From NCBI RefSeq assembly GCF_025264665.1, contig NZ_CP073697.1, positions 310,001 to 374,000 of the forward strand: a stretch of DNA of 64,000 nt, given 5' to 3'. Below the pieces are notes generated by a model. It worked only from the letters and a program-made list of their open reading frames with translations. It ran no database searches and had not been told where the DNA came from. This document shows, piece by piece, positions 37,081 to 46,285 of the stretch. Position numbers and translations under genes: made by a program. This DNA comes from Edaphobacter flagellatus (GTDB taxonomy: Bacteria > Acidobacteriota > Terriglobia > Terriglobales > Acidobacteriaceae). Every line of letters begins with the position of its first letter. Position 1 is the stretch's first letter.

Positions 37081-37210
37081 GGCATCCAGTCTCGCCTCTG
37101 CCGCGTTTCTGAAGCAAATCGTTAGCAGCCAGAAAAGCCACCCGCCGAGCGCAAAAATTCATAAAACGACGCAGGAATCGCCGAGTTTTGCTTGGTATCC
37201 TATAAAGGTT

Positions 37211-38278
37211 ATGTCTACGAAAAAAGAACTTCTCAAACAACCCATAAAGCACATCGACATCACGCAGCACAACGTCGTGGCTCTAGTCGATGCCATGCAG
37301 TCGATGGCCTTCAGCTCGCGCGATACCGCCCGCGCCGCCAACATCTACGAGATGATGCTCCGCGACACCGACTGCGGCGTCATCCTCTGCCTCGCCGGTT
37401 CGCTGATCTCGGCCGGACTGCAGAAGGTCATCATCGACCTGGTGCGCAACAACATGGTCGATGCCATCGTCTCGACCGGCGCCAACATCGTCGATCAGGA
37501 CTTCTTCGAAGCTCTCGGCTACTACCACTACATCGCCGGTGACGAGTACAAGTACGGTGAGCGCGACAACGTTCTGCGTGAGCTGATGATCGACCGCATC
37601 TACGACACCTTCATCGACGAAGAAGAGCTGCGACTCTGCGACGAGACGACGCACCAGATCACCAACTCGCTGGAGCCTCGCCCCCACAGCTCGCGTGAGT
37701 TTATCCGCGAGATGGGCGCCTACCTCGTCAAGAACGGCAAGACCCCGCAGAACGGCGGCAAGGACTCCATCGTACTCGCAGCCTACGAGAAGAACGTGCC
37801 GATCTTCTGCCCGGCCTTCTCGGACTGTTCGGCAGGCTTCGGTCTGGTCGCCCACCTTCATGACCGCCAGGGCAAGCCCTCGGTCTCGATCGATTCGGGC
37901 AAGGACTTCTATGAGCTGACGCAGCTCAAGATCGCCAACCCGACCACCGGCCTGCTCATGATCGGCGGTGGCGTACCGAAGAACTTCGCACAGGACATCG
38001 TCGTAGCCGCTGACATCCTCGGCGTCGAAGCTTCCATGCACAAGTACGCCATCCAGATCACTGTCGCCGATGCCCGCGACGGTGCGCTTTCAGGCTCGAC
38101 CCTGAAGGAAGCCTCCAGCTGGGGTAAGGTCGACACCACCTACGAGCAGATGGTCTATTCGGAAGCCACAATGGCGCTTCCCCTGATCGCAGGCTATGCC
38201 TTCCACAAGAATGCTCAGGCCAGCCGTAAGGGCAAGAAGTGGGCAGCGATCCTGGATCAGGTCGCGGTAACCGCATAA
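37211..38278 (+). CDS. deoxyhypusine synthase family protein (bacterial DHS-like)
   Basis: A 355-residue homologue of deoxyhypusine synthase. The NAD-binding fold elements CLAGSLISAGLQKVIIDLV and IVSTGANIVDQDFF, the GGGVPKN block (252-258) and the SSWGKV segment with Lys306, matching the lysine that carries the butylamine intermediate in the eukaryotic enzyme, are all present. Bacteria lack eIF5A, so the acceptor must differ; a polyamine-metabolism role is plausible. Start 37211 is chosen because upstream codons are not protein-like. A clear terminator follows. Confidence 0.9.
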   Translation: MSTKKELLKQPIKHIDITQHNVVALVDAMQSMAFSSRDTARAANIYEMMLRDTDCGVILCLAGSLISAGLQKVIIDLVRNNMVDAIVSTGANIVDQDFFEALGYYHYIAGDEYKYGERDNVLRELMIDRIYDTFIDEEELRLCDETTHQITNSLEPRPHSSREFIREMGAYLVKNGKTPQNGGKDSIVLAAYEKNVPIFCPAFSDCSAGFGLVAHLHDRQGKPSVSIDSGKDFYELTQLKIANPTTGLLMIGGGVPKNFAQDIVVAADILGVEASMHKYAIQITVADARDGALSGSTLKEASSWGKVDTTYEQMVYSEATMALPLIAGYAFHKNAQASRKGKKWAAILDQVAVTA

Positions 38279-38298
38279 GTAACCTAAGTTACTTTTCC

Positions 38299-38335
38299 AA
38301 TGGCCGTTCCCGCGTGAACGGCCATTTCCTTTCCC
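38299..38335 (+). terminator. rho-independent terminator of the DHS-like gene
   Basis: AATGGCCGTTC (38299-38309) pairs perfectly with GAACGGCCATT (38316-38326), followed by TCCTTTCCC. A second inverted repeat, AAGTAAC/GTTACTT, overlaps the stop codon. Confidence 0.8.
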
Positions 38336-38339
38336 TGCC

Positions 38340-38668
38340 CCTGGGCTCCCGGATCGCACGCATCCTATTTACTTGGAAGGCAATCCCCATAGGTGCTATT
38401 TTGCCGATGGTAGACAACCTGTCATGCTCACGATAGGCAGCAGCGACGTTAACGCATTCCTATCAGCAAGTTGGGGCATAAACTTGGCGATATCGTTGAC
38501 GTACCCTGCAGCGCTATTACTTCCTGTCTATACATTAGCAATAGATCATGTGCGGAAAACATTGTATTACTTCCACTTATAGAAACCAAGATTGACTAGC
38601 TGATGTCTTTGCTGCCACGTTACCATTGAACGAACATCGTCTTGGGACTTTGAGGTTAGACCGCCGTT
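38340..38668 (+). other. non-coding spacer before the phosphorelay genes
   Basis: About 330 bases between the DHS-like terminator and the hybrid kinase start. It is AT-richer than the surroundings and presumably holds the kinase promoter, but I could not assign convincing -35 and -10 boxes or a riboswitch. Confidence 0.5.
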
Positions 38669-40372
38669 ATGCACATTCTTCCCATCCTGGCCTTTACCAC
38701 GCTGTTCGCAACCTACGGCATCCTGCTCTATGCCTTCATTAAGGCACAGCGAACAACGCGCGAGCTCGCTACAGAGCTCAGCCGTGTGCGGGAGCAGCAG
38801 CACCAGGACAAGAAGGAACTGACCGCAAGATCGCAGCTCGATACGCTGAAGGACGAGTTCATCTCAACCGTCTCGCATGAACTGCGCACTCCCCTCACAA
38901 GCATTCGTGGAGCACTGGGCCTTCTCTCCTCCGGTACCATTGGCCAGTTCGATGCCAAAGCATTGAACCTACTGCGCATTGCAACCACCAATACGGACCG
39001 CCTGATCCGCCTCATTAACGACATCCTCGATCTGGAGCGCATGGACTCCGGCCGTGCCCCATTACAGATTCGCCGCTGCTCGCTTCGTGATCTGTGCCAG
39101 CAGGCCATCGAGACAATGACGCCGATGGCCGACAGCAGCTCAGTCCACCTGGAACTGGTGCCCTTCACCGTGGCTCAGGCCGCCTCACCAGAGGCTCTGT
39201 TCTTCGACGGAGACGCCGACCGCATCCTGCAGGTCATCACCAACCTGCTCTCGAATGCCATCAAATTCTCCCCCGCGGCGTCCACGGTTCGCATTCACAC
39301 AGACGCGACAGCCGATTCCATCCTTCTGAAAGTCGTCGATGAGGGGCGTGGCATTCCTACGGACAAGCTCGACTCCATCTTCGACCGCTTCCAGCAGGTT
39401 GAGCCTGCGGATGCTCGCCAGCACAGCGGCACCGGACTTGGCCTGGCGATCTGCCGCAGCATCGTACAGCAGCATAGCGGATCGATCTGGGCGCAACGCA
39501 ACCTCGTCAAAGGCACGACACTGTATGTCATGCTTCCCCGCACCACGCGATCGAGCGATATTTCGCTTCCTGCCGCACTGCCTCCACGCGGCGAAGGCTC
39601 CATCCTGATCTGCGATGACGATGCGGGCATCCGCACGATTGTTACCGAGCACCTTACGCGCCAGGGCTATTCGGTCATCGAAGCCAGTTCCGGCGATCAG
39701 GCGCTCATGCTTGCCGCAGAAACACAGGTCGAGGCCATCCTCCTCGATCTCTATATGCCTGGCCTGAGTGGCTGGGAGACGCTGCAGCGGCTCCGCAACA
39801 ACCCGGCAACGGCTAATATCCCCGTTGTCGTGCTAAGCGTGCTCTCCTCGACCCTTCGCCCGCAGCTTACCGGCGATGCTCAGGGCTGGGTGCAGAAGCC
39901 CTTCAACGAAAATCTTCTCTTTGCTGAGCTCGGGCGCGTCCTGCATCAGGGCGATGGTCCCGCTTACGTTCTTCTGGTTGAGGATGACGACGATCTGGCC
40001 AGCGTCCTGATCGCCAGCTTCCAGGATGCTGCCGTCCATATCGACCACGCCTCCACCCGGCAGGAAGCTATCCGGCAGTGCATCAACCGTAAGCCGGATT
40101 TGCTGATCCTCGACCTGACTCTTCCCGATGGCGACGGCTTTTCGCTGGTGGAATGGTTGCGGCAACAACCACCATTGCGCTCTCTCCCTATGGTGGTCTA
40201 TTCCGGGCGTGAGATCTCCGATGCCGATATGGCCCGCCTGCAACTTGGTCCTACCGAATTCCTGACCAAGGCCAAGGTGCAGCCGCACGAGGTAGAAGAG
40301 CTGGTCCTCTCCATGGTGCAGCGCATCCGTACCAAGTTTGCTGATCTCACCACGGCTGGTCCTGCAGCCTAA
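38669..40372 (+). CDS. hybrid sensor histidine kinase with two receiver domains
   Basis: A 567-residue hybrid kinase. One N-terminal membrane helix (ILPILAFTTLFATYGILLYAF), a short coiled stretch, the HisKA dimerisation domain with His70 in VSHELRTPLTSI, the HATPase with N box NLLSNAIKF, DEGRGIP and GTGLGLAI, then two receivers with phosphoacceptor aspartates Asp360 (LLDLYMPG) and Asp482 (LDLTLPDGDG). There is no obvious periplasmic sensor, so the signal may be cytoplasmic or membrane-borne. The next two genes are a lone receiver and an Hpt protein, giving all parts of a phosphorelay. Confidence 0.93.
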   Translation: MHILPILAFTTLFATYGILLYAFIKAQRTTRELATELSRVREQQHQDKKELTARSQLDTLKDEFISTVSHELRTPLTSIRGALGLLSSGTIGQFDAKALNLLRIATTNTDRLIRLINDILDLERMDSGRAPLQIRRCSLRDLCQQAIETMTPMADSSSVHLELVPFTVAQAASPEALFFDGDADRILQVITNLLSNAIKFSPAASTVRIHTDATADSILLKVVDEGRGIPTDKLDSIFDRFQQVEPADARQHSGTGLGLAICRSIVQQHSGSIWAQRNLVKGTTLYVMLPRTTRSSDISLPAALPPRGEGSILICDDDAGIRTIVTEHLTRQGYSVIEASSGDQALMLAAETQVEAILLDLYMPGLSGWETLQRLRNNPATANIPVVVLSVLSSTLRPQLTGDAQGWVQKPFNENLLFAELGRVLHQGDGPAYVLLVEDDDDLASVLIASFQDAAVHIDHASTRQEAIRQCINRKPDLLILDLTLPDGDGFSLVEWLRQQPPLRSLPMVVYSGREISDADMARLQLGPTEFLTKAKVQPHEVEELVLSMVQRIRTKFADLTTAGPAA

Positions 40373-40475
40373 ATACCCCACCTTCGTTTCTTTAAGCTGA
40401 TCTTTAGTAACCAAGCGGGAAGAAGCTACTCAATGCTCTGGAACTTTTTTCGCAGCGTGCGAAAATAAGACGTTC

Positions 40476-40892
40476 ATGCGACGAATCCTGATCATTGATG
40501 ACGAGGATGATATCCGCGAAGTAGCTGCCTTATCGCTGGAAGCAACTGCCGGCTGGAAGGTATTTACTGCGGAGTCGGGAGCCAGAGGAATCGAGATCGC
40601 CGTCGCAGAGCAGCCTGATGCCATTCTGATGGACGTGATGATGCCCGGAGTCGATGGTCCGTCCACCTTCCGTGAGATGCAGCAGATTCCATCCATCGCT
40701 CACATCCCTGTCCTCCTGCTGACGGCCAAAGTTCAAGGCGTCGATAAGCGCCGCTTCGCCGACCTGGGTGTCGCTTCGGTTCTGTTCAAGCCCTTCGACC
40801 CGCTAACGTTGGCCGACCAGATCGCCGACGTACTGCACTGGACCGATGCTCAGAGCGCCTCATCGCAACCGGCCTCCAGCTCCCAAAAATAG
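40476..40892 (+). CDS. single-domain response regulator
   Basis: A 138-residue receiver: RRILIIDDEDDIREVAALSL, phosphoacceptor Asp53 in AILMDVMMPG, and the conserved lysine in VLFKPFDP. No DNA-binding output domain follows, only a short Ser/Gln tail, so it works as a CheY-like phosphotransfer or protein-binding component. It lies 103 bases after the hybrid kinase and about 120 bases before the Hpt gene. Confidence 0.93.
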   Translation: MRRILIIDDEDDIREVAALSLEATAGWKVFTAESGARGIEIAVAEQPDAILMDVMMPGVDGPSTFREMQQIPSIAHIPVLLLTAKVQGVDKRRFADLGVASVLFKPFDPLTLADQIADVLHWTDAQSASSQPASSSQK

Positions 40893-41015
40893 CGGAAAGC
40901 CAGCATCTTCCATGCCAAAACTGCCGCAGCTCACCCAGGATGCCCCTCCCCAAAAGTTGCACCCGCTTGGGCCATTCACATCCGTCGTTGCCACACTTTT
41001 TTGCGTCTTATTCAC

Positions 41016-41345
41016 ATGAACGTAAAACAAGCAGACACTGAGATCAACGCTCTGCTCGCCGATCTTTGGAAGCGCCATCTCCCCTCGATGCACGAGCGTC
41101 TGAAGACCCTGGACCGCGCGGCACTGCTGGCTGCAGCCGGTAGACTTGCCGAAAATGAGCGCGCAGAAGCTCTATCGACCGCTCATAAACTGGCAGGAAA
41201 TCTCGGCATGTTTGGCTACAAACTGGCAGGATCTGTCGCCAGTGAGATGGAACACATCCTGAAGGAGCCGACTCCAGAGACACTCGGCCATCTTGCAGCG
41301 CTGGCAAGACGGCTTCGCCATACGTTGGCACCTCACCTTGGATAA
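41016..41345 (+). CDS. Hpt (histidine phosphotransfer) domain protein
   Basis: A 109-residue helical protein with the Hpt signature AHKLAGNLGMFGYKLAG (phosphoaccepting His57) and a second half ending LAALARRLRHTLAPHLG that fits the four-helix bundle. In a phosphorelay it carries phosphate between receiver domains. Its position after a hybrid kinase and a lone receiver supports this. The ATG at 41016 is preferred over 41001 because the MNVKQADTEINALLADLW helix begins there; no strong ribosome binding site is visible for either. Confidence 0.88.
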   Translation: MNVKQADTEINALLADLWKRHLPSMHERLKTLDRAALLAAAGRLAENERAEALSTAHKLAGNLGMFGYKLAGSVASEMEHILKEPTPETLGHLAALARRLRHTLAPHLG

Positions 41346-41362
41346 ACGCGGCAGGCTAAGCT

Positions 41363-43300
41363 TTACTTCGCCTGCCGTACCGCCCATCCTGCCAGATCGA
41401 TCGCAGCATCAAAGCCGTCGAAGTCCAGCGGCAGCTTGTTCCGCCGATCAACGTACTCGTTATAGATCCACGGATCGACCACTGCAAAGACAGTTCCCTT
41501 GCCGAACTTCGTTACCGCCATCAGCACATCACCTTTGTCCGTCAGAATCGCCTTCGCTGGACCGGAGACCGTAATCGTGCAAATCTCCTTCAGATAAGCC
41601 TTGTGCGGATAGGTGAAGACGCCTGTCCCCGCCGGAACCATCACCGTTCCCTGAGGCCAGTTGTTGTTATCCACCGTATTGCGCAACACCGTGTTGAAGT
41701 GGATTCCGAAGCGCTCGCTCATCGTGTTGAAGTGATCGAACTCCGAGTTGGTCTTGTCATTCTCCATCAGGATCAGAACGCCACCGGCCTTGACCCATGC
41801 TTCAATCGCATCTCCGCTGGCCTTGTCCATGTAGTTGGGATTCGGATTCTTCGCCGGGATATCAGGCGAAGGCATGATGTATATCTGCGCCTTGCTGAGA
41901 TCGGCCACCGTCGGTGCCGTCTTCAACGTTGCCAACTTTACGCCATACCGCTCAAAGGCTCTGCCGAAGAACGCGAAGCCAGAGTTCGTATCATCATCCC
42001 ATTTGTAGTGAAACAACTCCGTCTGCCCTGCTGCATTCTTGCGCGTCTGCGAGTTGAACCACGCATCGACCATCACAGTCTTTCCCTGCCCCAGGGCCTC
42101 TGTAGACGTCTGTGCCATCTCCGATCCAGCGAGAAGATACGCTCCAACTCCCTTCGCATCATTGACCTGAGTCTTTTCTCCAACGTAATAATCGAAGGTG
42201 CCAGAACGATACGGCGTACCTCCCAGGCCACCCACCTTGACTGTCCCATCCAGTTCCAGCTTTCCATCCGCGCTCGACTTCACAAACGCCTTTTGGATTC
42301 CCTCCCAGCCTCGGCGAACGCTCGCCTCATCCGTCTGGGGTAAGTAGCCGTTCCGGACACCCTTCGCAATCGCATAAACAAACATGCAGCTTGCCGAGGC
42401 CTCCGCAAAGTTTCCCTTCCGGCTAGGCTCGCCCATCACCTGCCACCATAGTCCAGTCTTCTTGTCCTGATGCGCGACGATTGCTGCGGCTGTTCCCTTC
42501 AAAGCATCCACCAATGCCGGACGCTGTGGATGATCGGCCGGAAACCAATCCAACACATCCACCAGTGCCATCGCATACCATCCCATCGCACGGCCCCATG
42601 CCTCAGGCGAGAGACCCGTCTTCGGGTCAGCCCACTTCATCTCCTTCGATTCGTCCCACCCATGCTTCAGCAAACCCGTCTTTGGGTCACGCATGTGACC
42701 ATACATCAGTAGCAACTGCTTCGCGATGTCGTCGAAGTCTCCCGACTCATGGAAGGTCACCGCATACGCTGCGCGAAACGGCTCCGCCATATACGCACCG
42801 TCGAGCCACATCTGGTTGGGGTAGATTTTCTTGTGCCAGTAACCACCGCTGGCCGTGCGCGGCTGGCTCTCCAGTTGATCGTGAATGTACTTCGCTGCCT
42901 TGTAGTACTTCGGCTGCTGCGTCACGCGATAGACCAGTAACACGGCGCGCCCCATTTCTACCTCGTCCAGACTCTGAGCGTCGGCGTTATAGCCGTTGAT
43001 CGTGCCATCGCTGGAAACGTACTTATCAACAGCGTCCTTGATGTAGCGGAAGTCGTCACCGTTCGCGGTCGCATGCCATTGGGCCGCCATGCCGTCCAGC
43101 AAAACTCCCTCTTCATAGCCCCACACTCCGGGATGATTCTGGGTTGCGACAACTCCGTGAGGCCACAGCATCATGATCGAAGCCGCCATCTTTGCCGAAG
43201 GCTCATCGATCTTCAAAGCGCCCTGCGCCTGCATCGATACCGCTAGCATCATCTGCGCCACAACCGCACATCCCAGAGCCGACATCTTCAGCAACTTCAT
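41363..43300 (-). CDS. glycoside hydrolase family 88/105-like protein with a C-terminal DUF4350-like domain
   Basis: A 645-residue exported protein. After the signal peptide comes an (alpha/alpha)6-barrel of the unsaturated rhamnogalacturonyl hydrolase type: GVVATQNHPGVWGYEEGVLL, YWHKKIYPNQMWLDGAYMAE (the WLDG aspartate being the usual catalytic residue) and SPEAWGRAMGWYAMALVDVL. It would cleave unsaturated galacturonosyl-rhamnose products of pectin lyases. The last 200 residues (VMVDAWFNSQTRKNA, then QIYIMPSPDIPAKNPNPNY and GGVLILMENDKTNSE) resemble a glutamine-amidotransferase-like DUF4350 domain. A 19-base gap separates it from the convergent Hpt gene. Confidence 0.88.
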   Translation of the reverse strand: MKLLKMSALGCAVVAQMMLAVSMQAQGALKIDEPSAKMAASIMMLWPHGVVATQNHPGVWGYEEGVLLDGMAAQWHATANGDDFRYIKDAVDKYVSSDGTINGYNADAQSLDEVEMGRAVLLVYRVTQQPKYYKAAKYIHDQLESQPRTASGGYWHKKIYPNQMWLDGAYMAEPFRAAYAVTFHESGDFDDIAKQLLLMYGHMRDPKTGLLKHGWDESKEMKWADPKTGLSPEAWGRAMGWYAMALVDVLDWFPADHPQRPALVDALKGTAAAIVAHQDKKTGLWWQVMGEPSRKGNFAEASASCMFVYAIAKGVRNGYLPQTDEASVRRGWEGIQKAFVKSSADGKLELDGTVKVGGLGGTPYRSGTFDYYVGEKTQVNDAKGVGAYLLAGSEMAQTSTEALGQGKTVMVDAWFNSQTRKNAAGQTELFHYKWDDDTNSGFAFFGRAFERYGVKLATLKTAPTVADLSKAQIYIMPSPDIPAKNPNPNYMDKASGDAIEAWVKAGGVLILMENDKTNSEFDHFNTMSERFGIHFNTVLRNTVDNNNWPQGTVMVPAGTGVFTYPHKAYLKEICTITVSGPAKAILTDKGDVLMAVTKFGKGTVFAVVDPWIYNEYVDRRNKLPLDFDGFDAAIDLAGWAVRQAK

Positions 43301-43385
43301 CAGCGGAAATCTCCTTCAATAGCTGGAAAGATGGAACGGTCACCAGAATACCTGCTTGCATCCTCAACTGGCCAACGCGGTGCCC

Positions 43386-46004
43386 TCAATTGCAGGCGAG
43401 CGCTGTCCACACACCAGCAGAAGTACCGCTGGCTCCCGTCACCGTCAGATCGATGAAGTTGCCCGCCGCAACAGCTACAGCCCCGGTTGCCGTGCATTGG
43501 CTATTGCTCCCGACGGTGCAGGCTAACGACGTATTCGCCATCGCGCCTTGCGCTCCGACACGCAACGTCACCGTAATCGTATTGGACTGTTGCGAGTACA
43601 CCGTGAGGGTTGATGCCGTGCATCCGTTTGGAATCCACGTCAGCACCTGAGCCGTCTCCGTGGCGCTTGCATTCGTATTGTTCACCGAGTAGTAGACCGA
43701 GTTGAAAGAGACCGCATGATACATCGAAGCAAACGGCACGCCACTCGTGCCCGAGCCGCCGCCGCCACTGCCCGCTGCGCCGGGCGCTCCCTGAGGAATG
43801 ACAAAATTCAGCACCGCATCATTCAGCGTGCCGGAGTTCGTAACCTGCGCCTGTGTCCCCGCTGCTCCCGTCGTCACCGTACCGACGCTGACCGTGGCAG
43901 CAGCTCCTGCGGGCCCCGTAGCTCCAGCACTCCCAGCCTGCGCCAGTAGAGTCCACGCCGCCGGCGAGACATCAGGACGCGCCGCCAGATTCGTCGCTAA
44001 AGAAAGATAGGTACTGCCCGCGTAGAAGACGGCATCGTTCGCAAGATAACCAGTCGAAGCAGACCATGCGCCTTTGAAATTTACTCCAGCTGGCCCTTGT
44101 AACCCCATCGGCCCCTGCGCTCCTGTAGCTCCAGCCGCTCCGGCAACCCCTGCCTGCGACAACACACCCCAGTAGGCGGGACTTACATCTGGTTGTCGCC
44201 CCGTATTTGCAGACAGTGCGATATAGCTGCCCCCACCATAGCTCACCGCATCGCCTGTGGCATACGCACGCGAGACAAGCCAGCCTCCAGTAAAGCTGAC
44301 CGGAGGCCCTTGCGGCCCCGTTGCGCCAACCGCACCGGTCGCTCCCGGAGAGCCTGCCGGGCCTTGCAGTCCCTGCGGGCCCGCAGGTCCCTGAATTCCC
44401 TGCGCTGCCAGCAACGCCCACTGCGACAGGCTTAGTGAAGGAGTATTCCCTGCATTGCCATTGACGAGCGAGATATATGTCGAGCCGTTGTAGCTGACCG
44501 CATCGTGCAGCGCATAATTCGTTGTCGAGCTGTAGTTGCCCGTGTAATTGGCGACAGGAGGTCCTTGCGGACCAACCGGCCCCTGCGGCCCCTGTGCCCC
44601 CGTCGCACCCACAGGTCCCTGCGGACCAACTGGCCCCTGCGCTCCCTGAGCGCCCGCTGCGCCCGCAGTTCCCTGGGTCCCCGTCGCAAACAATGCCCAC
44701 GCTGCCGGGCTCTGATCCGGAGTATTGCCATGATTGCTATCCATGAGGGAGACATAGCCCGACGTCCCATAGATCACGCCATCTCCCAGCGAGTAATTCG
44801 CCGTCGATGAGTACGCTCCACGAAACGTCATGCCTGCCGGACCAGCCGGGCCCTGTGGCCCCATCGGCCCCTGAAGCCCCTGAGGGCCTTGCGCGCCAGG
44901 AATTCCCTGCGCTCCCGCCTGCCCCGCGATTCCCTGCAATCCCTGCGGCCCCTGCTCGCCCGGAGGCCCCACGGATCCTGGTGGGCCTTGCGGCCCCATC
45001 GGCCCCGTCGCTCCGACAGCCCCCTGCGCACCAACAGGCCCCTGCGTAGTCAGCACTCCCCATTGCAATGGACTGACCGCTGGCATATTGCCATGATTGC
45101 CATTCAACAGCGAGACATAGCTTGCACCCTGCCATAGCACGACATCGCCCAGTGCATAGTTCGTCGTCGAAGCATACGCTCCCTGATACACCAGCCCCGG
45201 CGAGCCTGCCGGGCCAACTGCGCCGCTCGCACCCTGTGGCCCTTGCGGCCCCATAGAGCCCACAGGGCCGGTCGCTCCGGCAGGACCTATAGGCCCCTGT
45301 GCGCCGATGTCTCCCTTATCGCCCTTCAGACCTTGAGGGCCTTGTGGACCAGTAGCTCCGGGAGGCCCAGCAGCACCCGTCAATCCTTGAAGACCCTGCG
45401 GTCCCATCGCTCCGGTGTCCCCTTTAGGACCAGCAGGCCCCTGCGACACCAACACAACGTCCAGTAGCGGAGCATGGCCGGTAAGGTCGTTCTCTTTGCT
45501 GTCGAACTGTACCGCTGCCGAACCGGCAGTAAGCGCTATGCCATTGTTCGACGACGGAGTCGTCATCCATCCCTGTACCAGAGCCGTGACATCTACCCAT
45601 ACGTATGCCCCCGCCTGCGCTACTGAGACGACCTGCGTAGCCGCGCCCAGCGTTGGCATCGTGGAGTAAGTGACGCTGTACTCCCCCCACGATCCACTGA
45701 TCGGCTGCACGCTCACCAATCCCGGCGTATCCGCTCGGTTGCAATACAGTCGCAGCAAGGCGCGCGATATGTGAGCGGAAGTCGTTCCTGCAGGCAGCGT
45801 CCCCAGATCAAACTGTAGAAGCGCCGTGTAGCCCCCGCCGACATCAAGGTTTGAAATCGTACCGCTGTTCGCCGTCGGCCTGGCACTGTTGACGTGTGCA
45901 TCTGCCATCAGCGTCGCCTCGACCGCAGCTGCCGGTATCGCAGCCATCAGAGCCAACGCAACGGCCAGCCCGGCCGATAACTTCAACCTTTCCGCAACCC
46001 CCAT
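43386..46004 (-). CDS. collagen-like repeat surface protein with a DNRLRE domain and five carbohydrate-binding-like modules
   Basis: An 872-residue exported protein. Signal peptide ([21 protein letters not shown]), then a DNRLRE-type domain ([20 protein letters not shown], then [14 protein letters not shown] and [13 protein letters not shown]). The remainder alternates collagen-like Gly-x-y tracts ([20 protein letters not shown] type) with five copies of a module of about 48 residues: Y-GAY-STTNY-LGD-V-Y-G-SYVSL---N-GN-P--SP--W. Modules lie at 45194-45051, 44831-44685, 44549-44406, 44297-44154 and 44084-43941. The module resembles chitin-binding (CBM5/12) folds. Likely a trimeric surface fibre. 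Start 46004 has AAGGGG upstream; 46034 is possible. Confidence 0.85.
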   Translation of the reverse strand: MGVAERLKLSAGLAVALALMAAIPAAAVEATLMADAHVNSARPTANSGTISNLDVGGGYTALLQFDLGTLPAGTTSAHISRALLRLYCNRADTPGLVSVQPISGSWGEYSVTYSTMPTLGAATQVVSVAQAGAYVWVDVTALVQGWMTTPSSNNGIALTAGSAAVQFDSKENDLTGHAPLLDVVLVSQGPAGPKGDTGAMGPQGLQGLTGAAGPPGATGPQGPQGLKGDKGDIGAQGPIGPAGATGPVGSMGPQGPQGASGAVGPAGSPGLVYQGAYASTTNYALGDVVLWQGASYVSLLNGNHGNMPAVSPLQWGVLTTQGPVGAQGAVGATGPMGPQGPPGSVGPPGEQGPQGLQGIAGQAGAQGIPGAQGPQGLQGPMGPQGPAGPAGMTFRGAYSSTANYSLGDGVIYGTSGYVSLMDSNHGNTPDQSPAAWALFATGTQGTAGAAGAQGAQGPVGPQGPVGATGAQGPQGPVGPQGPPVANYTGNYSSTTNYALHDAVSYNGSTYISLVNGNAGNTPSLSLSQWALLAAQGIQGPAGPQGLQGPAGSPGATGAVGATGPQGPPVSFTGGWLVSRAYATGDAVSYGGGSYIALSANTGRQPDVSPAYWGVLSQAGVAGAAGATGAQGPMGLQGPAGVNFKGAWSASTGYLANDAVFYAGSTYLSLATNLAARPDVSPAAWTLLAQAGSAGATGPAGAAATVSVGTVTTGAAGTQAQVTNSGTLNDAVLNFVIPQGAPGAAGSGGGGSGTSGVPFASMYHAVSFNSVYYSVNNTNASATETAQVLTWIPNGCTASTLTVYSQQSNTITVTLRVGAQGAMANTSLACTVGSNSQCTATGAVAVAAGNFIDLTVTGASGTSAGVWTALACN

Positions 46005-46285
46005 CAGGCCCCTTGCAGCCTTCGGCCTCGTCATGCGAAGCCTTGAAGACCCTATGCTCAACGATTCATGCTCTGCGGTGCACGCTGGCCACAACATGGC
46101 CTGACCATGCTTTTACATTCCTTCAACAAACAACAGCTGTTTCAGGACAAATGTATCGGAAACACCACCATCTTACATGCGACTTCCGCGTTATCCAGTG
46201 TCTTCCGGACTTCCTCCCAGCGCGCGCATCTCATATAGTGCATAGGTTGGCATTGCAATCTTCATAAAGGAAACAAACCGACAGT

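Noticed and set aside
38340..38668. Possible c-di-GMP or other riboswitch before the hybrid kinase
   Set aside because: No conserved aptamer blocks were found; only an AT-rich spacer.
43386..46004. Short-unit DNA repeats in the collagen gene as a CRISPR or satellite array
   Set aside because: The periodicity is nine bases and follows Gly-x-y codons; there are no equal repeats with unique spacers.
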